A stretch of 64,000 nucleotides of DNA from Flagellimonas oceani (GTDB lineage: Bacteria; Bacteroidota; Bacteroidia; Flavobacteriales; Flavobacteriaceae). Positions within the stretch are counted from its first letter, which is position 1; every line of letters starts with the position of its first letter. Positions 1 to 9,625 of this stretch are shown here, one piece after another. Made by a program: the position numbers and the translations under genes. The notes below the pieces were generated by a model. It was not told where the DNA came from and did no database searches. It worked only from the letters and a program-made list of their open reading frames with translations. The DNA is taken from positions 434,001 to 498,000 of the forward strand of contig NZ_CP049616.1 in the NCBI RefSeq assembly GCF_011068285.1, in the 5' to 3' direction.

Positions 1-111
1 TCGAAAGTTTGCCTGAATTTCGATTTTAGGTTTAATTATGAAGGGCTTTGTCGGAATGGATTTGGAAATGTCAGTAACACAAAGACAGACAAAATAAGTG
101 TAACCTGTTAA
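1..111 (+). other. Window-edge open frame, unassigned
   Basis: Frame 1 is open from the first base to a TAA at 109-111 (36 codons) and could be the 3' end of a gene that starts outside the window. It overlaps the stop of the convergent membrane protein by a few bases. No family is recognisable in so short a piece, and it may be noncoding. Confidence 0.2.
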
Positions 112-1205
112 TAATCAATGTGTATGTTGTCTTTTGGGATGCGAAGTCTAATCTTTCGCTCCCTGTTTTCCGACATCTCGAACAACGTGGTTTTTAGGGG
201 CTCGTAGTGCTTGTCCTTGGTCCAGTTCTTTTTGCCGAAAAGGCCATTGAGGATGGCTTCCAACAATCTTTTTAACTCGTTATGGTCATTAATGTCATAC
301 TCTTTTGAGACATCAAAATTCTTTGGTTTTATTTCCAGCCAACCATCGGTCATATCCTGTTTACGCTGGGCAAATTCTTTGAAAAGACGATAAAGGGCAG
401 GTGTAAGCTGCACAATACGGTCTTTATCACCGGGAAATCCGATCAAGGAAATGGTATTCGCCCTTGTGTTCGATTTTGGGGTCTTTTTGATGAACCTTAT
501 TTTTAATTGATATGGTTCTGGTATCAAAGTTTCGGTGAGTTCTTTGACCCAGCTTAGCGCGAGGGCAAAAAACAACATGATCAATGATGTTTTAAATATG
601 GCCGAGAATAACAATAAATTGATATTGTTGTCCATCAACTTATAGATCTGTGCCAAAAATGTGACCAATATGGTGATCAATGCCAGCCAGCCCAATAACA
701 ACAGTCTTCTTTTGATAAATGATTCCCAAAGCACAAATCCCAAGAAAATCAATGTCAAAAGTGCATAAACCACATCAAGTTCATTGATGATATGGGCTTC
801 GCGTACCAAGAACATTTTAAATAATGTGGGGAAAAGTGCAAATGCAAAAGGGATTCCGATAATGTAAGGCCAAAACTTAGACTTGATAAGGGCAGCAAAA
901 GGTTTCGGCAAATATTTGAACCATGGCAGCGCCAATAAGATAAATAGACTGTTGGTCAACGAAAGGATGCTTGTGAGTCCGTCCTTGTAGTTTGAATAAA
1001 TCGGGGTGTTGTTGAACACAATTTCAGTTAGACCCGAAAATGCCCAGCAAAGCACGGAGAGCGCGAGCCAGACCGGACCGTAATCGTGTTGCTTTTTCCC
1101 GATATGGTACCAAATCGACATTAAGGAAAGAAAAGCAAATAAACAAACAGAAAGTTGCCACCAGCCATAAAACATGGAGATTTCATTTGAAACTTGGGTA
1201 TCCAT
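108..1205 (-). CDS. Multi-pass membrane protein with C-terminal cytoplasmic domain
   Basis: A 365-residue protein I do not recognise. Residues from about 10 to 230 form roughly seven hydrophobic segments separated by short basic loops. The last 130 residues are soluble and charged, and contain a run reading as a small folded domain (ALYRLFKEFAQ, then ELKRLLEAIL). That layout, a 7TM-like sensor-type N-terminus plus a cytoplasmic output domain, resembles membrane-anchored regulators, but no kinase, cyclase or HTH motif is visible. It is transcribed towards the window edge and starts about 160 bp from the tRNA. Function unknown. Confidence 0.75.
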   Translation of the reverse strand: MDTQVSNEISMFYGWWQLSVCLFAFLSLMSIWYHIGKKQHDYGPVWLALSVLCWAFSGLTEIVFNNTPIYSNYKDGLTSILSLTNSLFILLALPWFKYLPKPFAALIKSKFWPYIIGIPFAFALFPTLFKMFLVREAHIINELDVVYALLTLIFLGFVLWESFIKRRLLLLGWLALITILVTFLAQIYKLMDNNINLLLFSAIFKTSLIMLFFALALSWVKELTETLIPEPYQLKIRFIKKTPKSNTRANTISLIGFPGDKDRIVQLTPALYRLFKEFAQRKQDMTDGWLEIKPKNFDVSKEYDINDHNELKRLLEAILNGLFGKKNWTKDKHYEPLKTTLFEMSENRERKIRLRIPKDNIHIDY

Positions 1206-1330
1206 GCGAACGTTACTTTGAGAAAGGTTTATACAACTTCAACTATTTAGGAATAAACTGGAAAATAGTTAAAAAAGTAGAAAGTAAAAAAGTGATGCCC
1301 TTTCAATGTGAGGGTAAGGTGATTAAAAAC

Positions 1331-1357
1331 AAAAAAACCGCAATTTCTTGCGGTTTT
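1331..1357 (-). terminator. Terminator of tRNA-Leu
   Basis: Inverted repeat AAAACCGCAA/TTGCGGTTTT (1334-1343 and 1348-1357) with a four-base loop. On the minus strand it lies 7 bp after the tRNA 3' end and runs into a U tract, so it fits a rho-independent terminator. Confidence 0.8.
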
Positions 1358-1363
1358 CTTTTG

Positions 1364-1447
1364 TGCCCACGACTGGAGTCGAACCAGCACGTCCTTACGA
1401 ACACTACCCCCTCAAGGTAGCGTGTCTACCAATTCCACCACGTGGGC
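1364..1447 (-). tRNA. tRNA-Leu (anticodon GAG)
   Basis: On the minus strand the acceptor strands GCCCACG (1447-1441) and CGTGGGC pair. The anticodon stem CTACC/GGTAG encloses loop TTGAGGG, giving anticodon GAG. There is a long variable arm (GTGTTCGTAAGGACGT region), typical of the class II leucine tRNA, and a T-arm GGTTCGACTCC. Discriminator base A is at 1364; CCA is not encoded. Length is 84 nt. Confidence 0.95.
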
Positions 1448-1613
1448 CTACGGAATTTTAGGTGTGCAAATATAATTTTTTTGTGTAAAAGGAGGGGGAT
1501 TTATCGGCTTTTTATGCGGGTTGTTTTTTGGGTGGCATAAGCATTATCACTTTGCACAAAGTTTACAAAATCATAATATCCGTCCACTCTTATTTTTCTG
1601 AAATTTGCTTCTG

Positions 1614-2174
1614 ATGAGAAACCCCCATACAATCAAAGTGCAGCAAGAACTTGCCGTTCGGGTACAAGGCTCCGATAGGGAAGCGTTCAATGCATTGTTT
1701 TCCATGTTATGGGAGCCCATGTACACCTATGCCTCTTCCATGATTATGAACGATTCCATCGCCAAAGATTTGGTGCAGGAAATATGGATAGATTATTGGC
1801 AGCGCAGGGAAAGCGTTGAGGTGGAAAACATCAAATCCTATTTGTACAAGGCTATTCGCTACAAATGTTATAATTCGCTAAGGGATACCAAGTTCAATAA
1901 AACTCAGATTGAGGCGGCAGAATCCATTTATGTGGCTTCCGAGATAGAACAGGAAGAAGATGTGCTGGAGCTTTCCAAGCGTATAGACATCAGCATGGCG
2001 AACCTTCCGCAACGGTGTCAGGAAGTTTTTAGGTTGAGCCGAATCCACAACATCAGCAATAAAGAGATTGCCAAACAGCTCAATATCTCCCATCGGTCGG
2101 TCGAAAACCAGATTTCTTTTGCGCTCAGGAGACTTCGAAAAGACCTTTCCATTGTTAAGTCAATGTTCCTATAA
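1614..2174 (+). CDS. ECF sigma-70 factor, Bacteroidota FecI-like
   Basis: 186 residues from the ATG at 1614; an in-frame TTG at 1605 is a less likely start. Region 2 occupies about residues 20-90 (DLVQEIWIDYWQRR is the -10 recognition helix area) and region 4 about 125-175, with the helix-turn-helix NKEIAKQLNISHRSVENQIS. Such factors direct RNA polymerase to a SusC/SusD promoter when their FecR partner is signalled from the outer membrane. The gene lies 121 bp upstream of a FecR gene and then an STN-containing SusC, the standard order for trans-envelope signalling, so the SusC/SusD genes downstream are its probable targets. Confidence 0.93.
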   Translation: MRNPHTIKVQQELAVRVQGSDREAFNALFSMLWEPMYTYASSMIMNDSIAKDLVQEIWIDYWQRRESVEVENIKSYLYKAIRYKCYNSLRDTKFNKTQIEAAESIYVASEIEQEEDVLELSKRIDISMANLPQRCQEVFRLSRIHNISNKEIAKQLNISHRSVENQISFALRRLRKDLSIVKSMFL

Positions 2175-2295
2175 AGACCTTCTTTTTTAGCTAAAGGTTA
2201 AGCACCTTCCGTAAAGTTTAAGTAATCATTAAACCCCATTTTTTGAATGTGCGTCCCTGTGCGTTTCTGGTACTTGTTGTTGAAACGAGCACACA

Positions 2296-3252
2296 ATGAC
2301 TGAAAATGAGATTAAGGTCTTGATGAAGAAATACCTCAATGGTACCATTACCAAAGAGGAAGAAGCACTCTTGGAAGCGTTCGATCATAAACTGCTTTCA
2401 GAGAACCATCAAAACGTATTTAAAAATACCAGACATAAAGCCACTATTGGTCAAAAATTGGCCAAGGGCATCAATACTTCCAAAACAAGGGGGCCTTTTA
2501 TGCAATGGAGCCGAATTGCGGCATCACTTATTTTGTTGATGGGCCTTTCGTACTTTGTGTACAACTATGCGGGTCAAGAAGAAGCGATCGAGCCCAATGT
2601 TATGCTGACCAAAACCACGGAGTGGGGGCAAAAATTGAACCTGGTGTTGGCCGACGGTACCGAGGTCTATCTCAACTCGGGCAGTACCATAAAATTTCCA
2701 AAACGATTTGAAGGGGATACCCGGTCGGTAGAGCTGGATGGCGAAGCATTTTTTGATGTCGCGGAAAATCCAAACAAACCATTTATCATAAGATCGGGAG
2801 AGGTCGAGACCACAGTATTGGGAACATCTTTCAATGTAAATACCTACGAGGAAAGCGAGCAAGTGGCCGTTACCGTGGCAACTGGAAAGGTAAAAGTGGT
2901 CTCTGGAGAAAGCGAAGTGCTTTTGCTGCCGAACGAACAAGGCGTGTTCGATAAAAAGTCAAAATCCATATCAAAGAAAAAAATAGATATCGCCGCATTT
3001 CTGCACTGGAAGGATGGCATCATTCATTTTGAAGATGCAGAACTGTCCGAAGTGCTCGAGACCCTGGAGCGTTGGTACGGGGTGAGCTTTGTGGTAGATA
3101 ATGAAAATATAGGTGATTGTCATCTTACCGCATCCTATAACAACGAAAGGTTGAGTGCGGTACTGGAGAGTATAATTTACGCGAAAAAGGGATTGCAATA
3201 CCAGTTCCTGAACAACAAAAAAATCGAATTAAAGGGAAAATGTACAGACTAA
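2296..3252 (+). CDS. FecR-family anti-sigma factor
   Basis: 318 residues. The N-terminal 70 residues are the cytoplasmic sigma-binding part. One transmembrane helix spans about 72-90 (AASLILLMGLSYFVY), followed by the periplasmic FecR domain at about 107-200 (LADGTEVYLNSGS, LDGEAFFDV, VLGTSFNV) and a C-terminal DUF4974-type domain at about 240-315. In this family the periplasmic part touches the STN domain of its SusC partner and releases or activates the sigma factor. Position between the sigma gene and the SusC gene fits. No defect seen. Confidence 0.93.
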   Translation: MTENEIKVLMKKYLNGTITKEEEALLEAFDHKLLSENHQNVFKNTRHKATIGQKLAKGINTSKTRGPFMQWSRIAASLILLMGLSYFVYNYAGQEEAIEPNVMLTKTTEWGQKLNLVLADGTEVYLNSGSTIKFPKRFEGDTRSVELDGEAFFDVAENPNKPFIIRSGEVETTVLGTSFNVNTYEESEQVAVTVATGKVKVVSGESEVLLLPNEQGVFDKKSKSISKKKIDIAAFLHWKDGIIHFEDAELSEVLETLERWYGVSFVVDNENIGDCHLTASYNNERLSAVLESIIYAKKGLQYQFLNNKKIELKGKCTD

Positions 3253-3269
3253 AACCAACTTAAATCAAA

Positions 3270-3350
3270 AAACAAACTATGACGTAAAACAAACTATGTA
3301 AAAAAAGAGACAGCCCATAACACTTTGGCGAGCGGAAATAGGCTGTCGAT
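3270..3350 (+). promoter_or_regulatory. Leader region before susC: direct repeat and hairpin
   Basis: The 148-bp FecR-SusC interval holds two copies of AAACAAACTATG about 15 bp apart (near 3270 and 3285), then an inverted repeat GACAGCC (3309-3315)/GGCTGTC (3341-3347). This may be the end of the fecR transcript or a structured 5' leader of the sus mRNA. Which one is not decidable from sequence. Confidence 0.35.
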
Positions 3351-3400
3351 AGTTCAATAATTACAAATTACTTATAACCATTTAAACATTATGTGAAATT

Positions 3401-6400
3401 ATGAATTCACTAACTATTAAACAATTAATCAAGTTGACATTCCATACATTTTGCTTTCTGATTGTTTTGGCCCTACTGAATCCGGTGCTTGCCGCCGATG
3501 CCAGAGGTCAGGACTTGGAAAGTTTTAAGGTGGACCTGTCCGTGGACGATGCCACCGTAGTAGATGTGCTGAGACAAATTGAAAACCAAACGGATTTCAA
3601 ATTTGTGTATGACCGCAAAGTGGATAGGTTGCAGAATACCTACAACATTGCATACCAAAACGTTTCACTGAAATCTGTTTTGGAATTGATGGCCAAAGAT
3701 GCCGACCTTACTTTTAGAAGAATAAATAACACCATTTCCATAGATGTAAAACCAAAGGCACCTAAAAGAGTGGTCGAGGTGGTTTTCCTGACGGTCACTG
3801 GGCAAATTACAGATGAAAATGGGGTTCCCTTGGCAGGAGCATCCGTTATGGAAAAAGGCAAGGGCAACGGTACCATTACCGATTTTGACGGAAACTATTC
3901 CATCGAGGTAGAGGACGATGCCGTGCTTCAGGTCTCTTATTTGGGATACAAGTCCCAAGAAGTTGCGGTAAACGGACAGAGTACCATTAACGTACAACTG
4001 CTTCAAGATGCCACCATGTTGGAAGATGTGGTGGTCGTTGGTTATGGTACCCAAAGAAAGACGGACGTTACCGGTTCCATCGCCTCAGTGGACAGTGAAG
4101 ATTTCAACAAAGGAATCGTGATGAACCCAGGTCAGCTTTTGCAAGGAAAGGTTGCCGGTGTAAATATTTCCAACGTGAGCGGAGAACCGGGAGCAGAGCA
4201 AGATGTGATCATTAGGGGCGTGGGTAGTCTCCGTTCCGGAACAACCCCATTATATGTGATCGATGGTTTTGCCTTGGACAATACCAGCACTGGAGTTCCC
4301 ACAAACCCGTTGAACTTTATCAACCCGCAGGACATTAAAAGTATAGATGTATTAAAAGATGCCTCCGCGGCAGCCATTTATGGTGCAAGGGCCGCCAATG
4401 GTGTAATCGTGATCACCACCAAAAGAGGCAAAGCGGGCAGAACACAAGTGGACTTGAACGTTTCCACAGGTTTTTCCACTTTGGCAAACCAAGTGGATGT
4501 GTTCTCTGCCGACCGTTTTAGGCAAGAAGTTGTTGCAGCAGGAGGAACATTGCAAGACGGGGGCGCCAATACCAATTGGCAAGATGCGCTCAGCAGAACA
4601 GGATTTACCAAGAATGTAAATTTGGCCATGAGCGGAGCGACCGAGCAGTTTTCGTACCGTGCCTCCTTGGGTGTGAATGATCAAGAAGGAATTTTGAGGG
4701 GCAACGACCTTAAACGTTACTCAGGTAGATTGAACCTGACCCAAAGGGCATTCAATGATCGATTGAAGATCGAGTTCAATATGACCGCGACCAGAACGGA
4801 GAACCTTCGTGCCGATTCAGACGCCATAGTTCGAGATATGCTTCAATTGAACCCGACCTTACCATTGTATACCAATGGCCAGCCAACATTGTTGGATAAT
4901 ATGTTGAACCCGCTGACCCGTGAGAAAATTTATAGCGATGACGCGTTGAACCACCGAATTTTAGCCAATTTGGCGCCCTCCGTGGAAATCGTGAAAGGGC
5001 TTACCTATAAGTTGAACTTAGGTGTGGATTACTCCTCTACGGAAAGAGATGTCCAATACAAGCCATTCTCATTGTTGGAAGACTTTGCCCGTGGTGAATT
5101 GAACAGTATTTATACGACCAACAAAAACAGTCTTATCGAAAATACGTTGACCTACAACTTAATGACCGAAAGGCACAATATTACATTTTTGGTCGGGCAT
5201 ACCTATCAAGAGACTTTTGTACATCAAAAGAGTTTTGAAATGGAAGGTTTTTCCGATAACGGAATCGATCCAAAATACCAAGATCAGATCAGTTCGGAAG
5301 ATACACCAACTTATATGAACACCTACGCGACCAAAAATGAGCTGCAATCCTTTTTTGGAAGGGCCAATTATGTGTTCGATAACAGGTACATGCTAACGGC
5401 GACCATGAGGGCGGACGGTTCTTCCAAATTCGGGGGAAACAATAAATACGGGTATTTCCCTTCCGTGGCTGCCGGTTGGAACATTATGAACGAAGAATTC
5501 TTAAGTGACAATGCCACCATCAACAATTTGAAATTGAGAGCCAGTTGGGGTAGAACGGGTAATCAGGAGATTCCTTCAAAAATTACCAAAAGAAGCTTTA
5601 CCGATAGCAGGGACGATAACGACTCCTATCCGATAAATGGTGACGAAAGCACTTTGGCGGATTACCCGTACGGAACCATTTTCACCCGTTTGGCCAACCC
5701 CGATATTCAATGGGAAGTGTCCCAACAGACCAACGTAGGTTTGGATTTTGGCCTGTTCAACAATCGCTTGTCGGGAACCTTGGATTACTTTAACAAAGTG
5801 TCCGAGAACATATTGTTGGAAGTTACCCCGGCGGACCCTGTTCAGCCTACCGACAAATACTGGACCAATATCCCCGATATGGAGATCAAGAACAGCGGTA
5901 TCGAATTTGCCTTGGATTACCAAAGCGATTACAGCAAAGATTTCTCCTATAATATTGGCGGTAACTTGGCCTACACCAAAAACGAAGTTGCCAACTCGCC
6001 CTACGAAGTTTTGACCACTGGCGCGGCGCAAGGGGCCGGACAAACCGATGCCACCATAAACGGTAATATCAACGGAGAGCCCATCGGAGCATTCTACATA
6101 CAGGAGTTCTTGGGAATCGGTGACGATGGTCTTAGCATACTATCGGATGAAAGAAGAGTAGTGGGCAGCGCATTACCAGATTTGATCTATGCCTTCTATC
6201 TGAACTTCAATTATAAGAATTTTGACCTTGGGTTGAATTTTAACGGAGTTTCTGGTAACAAGGTGTACAACCATACCGCCATGTCGTTGTTCAGTAAAGG
6301 ACTTTTAAGTTCCAATTTCAATACAACATCCATTGCTACACAATTCCCGAACGAGGATATCACCAACTCCAATGCCGTATCAACCAGATACTTGGAAGAT

Positions 6401-6655
6401 GGGGATTTCTTGAGGCTGAATAACGCTACTTTGGGTTATAACCTAAACCCATCATGGATGGGGCTCGATGGATTGGTCAATACGATTCGTTTGTCCATAA
6501 CCGGACAAAACTTGTTCGTAATCACCGATTATAGTGGTTTCGACCCGGAGATCAACTCAAATTTGACCATTGACGGTATTCAGACCTTTGGGATCGATTA
6601 CTTCAATTATCCCAAAACAAGATCACTTGTATTCGGATTAAACGTATCATTCTAA
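3401..6655 (+). CDS. SusC/RagA TonB-dependent outer membrane transporter with STN domain
   Basis: 1084 residues. Long signal peptide (about 1-34), STN signalling domain at about 40-110, carboxypeptidase-regulatory-like repeat at about 128-205 (TDENGVPLAGASVMEKGKG), the SusC hallmark DVVVVGYGTQ near 210, a plug domain with the RGVGS and LKDASAAAIYGARAANGV motifs, then a 22-strand-type barrel ending in the aromatic beta-signal VSF. The STN domain ties it to the ECF sigma/FecR pair just upstream. With the SusD gene 17 bp downstream it forms the import complex. The cargo is not readable from sequence, but the two downstream alkaline phosphatases suggest phosphorylated ligands. Confidence 0.96.
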   Translation: MNSLTIKQLIKLTFHTFCFLIVLALLNPVLAADARGQDLESFKVDLSVDDATVVDVLRQIENQTDFKFVYDRKVDRLQNTYNIAYQNVSLKSVLELMAKDADLTFRRINNTISIDVKPKAPKRVVEVVFLTVTGQITDENGVPLAGASVMEKGKGNGTITDFDGNYSIEVEDDAVLQVSYLGYKSQEVAVNGQSTINVQLLQDATMLEDVVVVGYGTQRKTDVTGSIASVDSEDFNKGIVMNPGQLLQGKVAGVNISNVSGEPGAEQDVIIRGVGSLRSGTTPLYVIDGFALDNTSTGVPTNPLNFINPQDIKSIDVLKDASAAAIYGARAANGVIVITTKRGKAGRTQVDLNVSTGFSTLANQVDVFSADRFRQEVVAAGGTLQDGGANTNWQDALSRTGFTKNVNLAMSGATEQFSYRASLGVNDQEGILRGNDLKRYSGRLNLTQRAFNDRLKIEFNMTATRTENLRADSDAIVRDMLQLNPTLPLYTNGQPTLLDNMLNPLTREKIYSDDALNHRILANLAPSVEIVKGLTYKLNLGVDYSSTERDVQYKPFSLLEDFARGELNSIYTTNKNSLIENTLTYNLMTERHNITFLVGHTYQETFVHQKSFEMEGFSDNGIDPKYQDQISSEDTPTYMNTYATKNELQSFFGRANYVFDNRYMLTATMRADGSSKFGGNNKYGYFPSVAAGWNIMNEEFLSDNATINNLKLRASWGRTGNQEIPSKITKRSFTDSRDDNDSYPINGDESTLADYPYGTIFTRLANPDIQWEVSQQTNVGLDFGLFNNRLSGTLDYFNKVSENILLEVTPADPVQPTDKYWTNIPDMEIKNSGIEFALDYQSDYSKDFSYNIGGNLAYTKNEVANSPYEVLTTGAAQGAGQTDATINGNINGEPIGAFYIQEFLGIGDDGLSILSDERRVVGSALPDLIYAFYLNFNYKNFDLGLNFNGVSGNKVYNHTAMSLFSKGLLSSNFNTTSIATQFPNEDITNSNAVSTRYLEDGDFLRLNNATLGYNLNPSWMGLDGLVNTIRLSITGQNLFVITDYSGFDPEINSNLTIDGIQTFGIDYFNYPKTRSLVFGLNVSF

Positions 6656-6671
6656 TCAAAAAAAATCTAAA

Positions 6672-8417
6672 ATGAAGAGTAAAATAATAATAGCATTATT
6701 TGGAATAGGCCTACTGACCAATATGAGCTGTACCGATTTGGAAGAAGAGGTCATTGATGAATCGCTGGAGGGTAGCGGACAGGCAGAAGCAATCAGTGGA
6801 GCCATCGCACCTGCTTATGGACAGATAGCATGGACCTGGCGGCACACTAATTATTATGGATTGCAGCTAATACCTGCCGATGAGGCCATTTTGCCCTATC
6901 GCGGAGGGGTGGACTGGTACGATAACGGAAAATTTTTGGCTGCACATTCACACGATATAGCTCCCAGCAACGATTTGGTGGGAAGCTCATGGAACGAAGT
7001 GACAAAAAACATTTCCAGGACAATAACGGCTATCGACGTTCTTAAACCACTTGCCGATGAGGGGAATGCAGAAGCAGAAGGCGCCTTATATGAAATGATC
7101 GCATTGAGGGCCTACTTGAACATGTTGACCTTGGATAGTTGGGGATTGGCCTTCAAAAAGGAAACTTCCGGTGAACTTTCCGAAGTGTTGAGAGGACAGG
7201 AAGCCATCGACTATATCGAGAGCGAACTGCTGTCCGTTGTAGATGTGATCAACACAAGCAGGGGACCGGGAAGAATTACCCAAGCCGCTGTATGGGGATT
7301 CTTGGCCAGGTTGAACCTGAATGCCACGGTATATCGTGATCCTTACGGAACTCCCGATTTTACAACCGAGGATATGAACAAGGTGATCGAGTACACCGAT
7401 AACATCATCGATTCAGGGATGTTTTCGTTGTCCCCGGAATATTTTGAACTGTTCAATGACGAAAACCACGATAACCCAGAGTTGATTTTTGCACTGGACC
7501 AGCGTGGGGTAATGAACAACGAGCACAGCCGTTGGGCATATTGGTCATTGGCGGGGTCTTGGTACCCCAGACCAGAGCACCCCAGTGCGGACGGTACCGA
7601 TGGTCCGGCCATTACACCGGATTTCTACCAAACATGGGTAGATGCCTATGGCGACGTAGATCCAGCCGAAGCCGATGCAAGGTTCTATCAGGAAAATCAA
7701 ACCATACCGGCCGAACTTCAGGATTTGACAGGTGTTTCCCCAGAAAACGATGAAGAACATTACTACTGTATGTCCGCCGAGGATTTTGAAATCAATCGTG
7801 GCATCATCAGGGGCGTAATATGGGGCCCGCGTAAGGACGAAAATGGAGCTTTCTTCACCTGTGATGAAGGTTATCGTATTTACCCGGTCATCCAAAGAAA
7901 AGGTAACGGACCCGATAAGGATGTGGATTACGTAAACCATAATTTACAAGTGGACTTTACCAATCAGGGAAGATTGCACAAAAACGGTTATCGTGTCTCC
8001 AAATATCAATTTAGCCGGACATCGCCAAATGGAAACAATTTCAGTAGTGTGGATTTGGTATTGATGCGTTTGGCGGAAATCTATTTGATGCGTGCCGAGG
8101 CCAAATTGAGAACGGGCGACAATGCAGGTGCCCTTGCCGACGTAAACACGGTACGGACATCCAGAACGGCCCGTCCGGCACAAACTCCAGCGGCCTTACC
8201 GGCTATAGATTTGGAAATTTTGTTCCGTGAAAGAGGATTTGAACTTTACTGGGAAGGTTTCAGAAGAGGAGATCAGATCAGATTTGGTCACTACGAAGAC
8301 ACTTGGACCGAAAAAACGGACGACAACGTATTTCACAGATTGTTCCCGATTCCCCAAGACGCTATAGATGGAGCATCCAACGTAGCAGGGTATTTGGATC
8401 AGAATGAAGGCTATTAA
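6672..8417 (+). CDS. RagB/SusD-family outer membrane lipoprotein
   Basis: 581 residues. Lipoprotein signal with Cys20 (LLTNMSC) followed by acidic residues, the usual surface-export pattern in Bacteroidota. The C-terminal RagB/SusD domain is clear from LMRLAEIYLMRAEAKLRTG and LEILFRERGFELYWEGFRRGDQIRFG. It caps the SusC barrel and captures ligand at the cell surface. It follows SusC by 17 bp and must be cotranscribed. The first 300 residues carry the TPR-like fold with ligand-binding loops that are not predictive of substrate. Confidence 0.95.
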   Translation: MKSKIIIALFGIGLLTNMSCTDLEEEVIDESLEGSGQAEAISGAIAPAYGQIAWTWRHTNYYGLQLIPADEAILPYRGGVDWYDNGKFLAAHSHDIAPSNDLVGSSWNEVTKNISRTITAIDVLKPLADEGNAEAEGALYEMIALRAYLNMLTLDSWGLAFKKETSGELSEVLRGQEAIDYIESELLSVVDVINTSRGPGRITQAAVWGFLARLNLNATVYRDPYGTPDFTTEDMNKVIEYTDNIIDSGMFSLSPEYFELFNDENHDNPELIFALDQRGVMNNEHSRWAYWSLAGSWYPRPEHPSADGTDGPAITPDFYQTWVDAYGDVDPAEADARFYQENQTIPAELQDLTGVSPENDEEHYYCMSAEDFEINRGIIRGVIWGPRKDENGAFFTCDEGYRIYPVIQRKGNGPDKDVDYVNHNLQVDFTNQGRLHKNGYRVSKYQFSRTSPNGNNFSSVDLVLMRLAEIYLMRAEAKLRTGDNAGALADVNTVRTSRTARPAQTPAALPAIDLEILFRERGFELYWEGFRRGDQIRFGHYEDTWTEKTDDNVFHRLFPIPQDAIDGASNVAGYLDQNEGY

Positions 8418-8440
8418 ATCAGGTGTATTTATTTAGCTGA

Positions 8441-8476
8441 GCGGCAAGTTGGTTTAACCACTTGCCGCTTACATTT
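8441..8476 (+). terminator. Hairpin between susD and alkaline phosphatase
   Basis: GCGGCAAGT (8441-8449) pairs with ACTTGCCGC (8460-8468), with an inner GGTT/AACC extension, followed by TTACATTTTT. Strong stem with a weak U tract: a terminator, or a stem that lowers expression of the phosphatases relative to SusC/SusD. Confidence 0.6.
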
Positions 8477-8497
8477 TTATAAAATAGAGAAAAGCAA

Positions 8498-9625
8498 ATG
8501 AAAATTTCTTATAAAACAATCGTTGTGCTCTTGTCCACCTTTGGGTTTATGGGCTGCAGCACAAAAAAGGAGGAAAAACCTTCAGAAATAAAAAAAACCG
8601 AGCCCTTGAGCATCATTTTTATGATCGGGGACGGAATGGGGGTGCCCCAAGTATCAACCGCCTACTATTTTGGCGACAGCCTCCCGAATTTCTCGCGGTT
8701 CAAGCATATTGGACTGCACAAAACCTCGGCTACGGATTATACCATCACCGATTCGGCTGCGGGGGCAACGGCCTTTTCCATAGGCGAAAAAACCTATAAA
8801 AGGGCCATAGGTGTCTCAACGGACTCCATTCCCAAAGAGACCATATTGGAAACCTTGCAGATGGAAGGATACCAAACAGGTCTTATTAGCCTTACAACGA
8901 TTACGCATGCAACCCCGGCCAGTTTTTATGCCCATGTTACAGACCGTGACATGCATGAGGACATTGCCTTGGATCTATTGGAGACAAAGGTTGATTTCTT
9001 TGCAGGAGGGGGCAAAAAATATTTCAATCAAAGGGAAGACGGAAGAAACCTCTTTGAAGAATTGATTGCGGAAAACTATCATTTGGATACCTTGGGATTA
9101 TCAAAACCCGAGATCGATAAAAGAAATGCCTATATATTGGCAGATGACGGAATTCCATCAAAAACCGAGGGAAGAGGTGAATATTTGTCCGAAGCCACCC
9201 AAATGGCCCTGGACTATTTTGATCAAAAGAAAGAACCGTTTTTTATGATGGTGGAAGGTTCCTACATCGATTGGGGAGGCCATGCGGAAAATGCCGAGAT
9301 GATGATTTCCGAAGTTGCCGACTTTGACAAGACATTGGGTGTTGTCCTGGATTATGTAGAGGAGCATCCCAACACTTTATTGGTGGTTACGGCCGATCAT
9401 GAAACAGGCGGGGTGAGCATTGGAAAAAATTATAAGGTGGACGAGAGTACGGGCGAAAAAAAGGAAGTGCCCGAAAAAGTAACCGTTTATTTCAATTCCG
9501 ATCAGCATAGCGGGGAACTGATCCCTGTTTTTTCTGCGGGCAAGGGAGCCGAGAACTTTCAGGGGATTTACGAGAACAACGAAATTTATCACAAAATGAT
9601 CAACGCCATAAATCAAGCAAAATGA
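8498..9625 (+). CDS. Alkaline phosphatase, PhoA-superfamily lipoprotein
   Basis: 375 residues. N-terminal signal with a lipobox-like FMGC (Cys20), so probably membrane-anchored. Motifs of the alkaline phosphatase family are complete: MIGDGMG with the first metal Asp (about 44), TDSAAGATAFS with nucleophile Ser86, ADHETGG for metal ligands, and the final SDQHSGE His. It hydrolyses phosphate monoesters outside the inner membrane. It lies 80 bp after SusD and overlaps the next gene by ATGA (9622-9625), so it is likely the first of two phosphatases in the same operon as the transporter. Confidence 0.93.
   Translation: MKISYKTIVVLLSTFGFMGCSTKKEEKPSEIKKTEPLSIIFMIGDGMGVPQVSTAYYFGDSLPNFSRFKHIGLHKTSATDYTITDSAAGATAFSIGEKTYKRAIGVSTDSIPKETILETLQMEGYQTGLISLTTITHATPASFYAHVTDRDMHEDIALDLLETKVDFFAGGGKKYFNQREDGRNLFEELIAENYHLDTLGLSKPEIDKRNAYILADDGIPSKTEGRGEYLSEATQMALDYFDQKKEPFFMMVEGSYIDWGGHAENAEMMISEVADFDKTLGVVLDYVEEHPNTLLVVTADHETGGVSIGKNYKVDESTGEKKEVPEKVTVYFNSDQHSGELIPVFSAGKGAENFQGIYENNEIYHKMINAINQAK

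Noticed and set aside
1364..1447. tRNA-Leu as an integration site for a mobile island
   Set aside because: No integrase gene and no repeated tRNA 3' end were found downstream.
2505..2940. Overlapping frames inside fecR
   Set aside because: Shadows of a well-defined gene; no own features.
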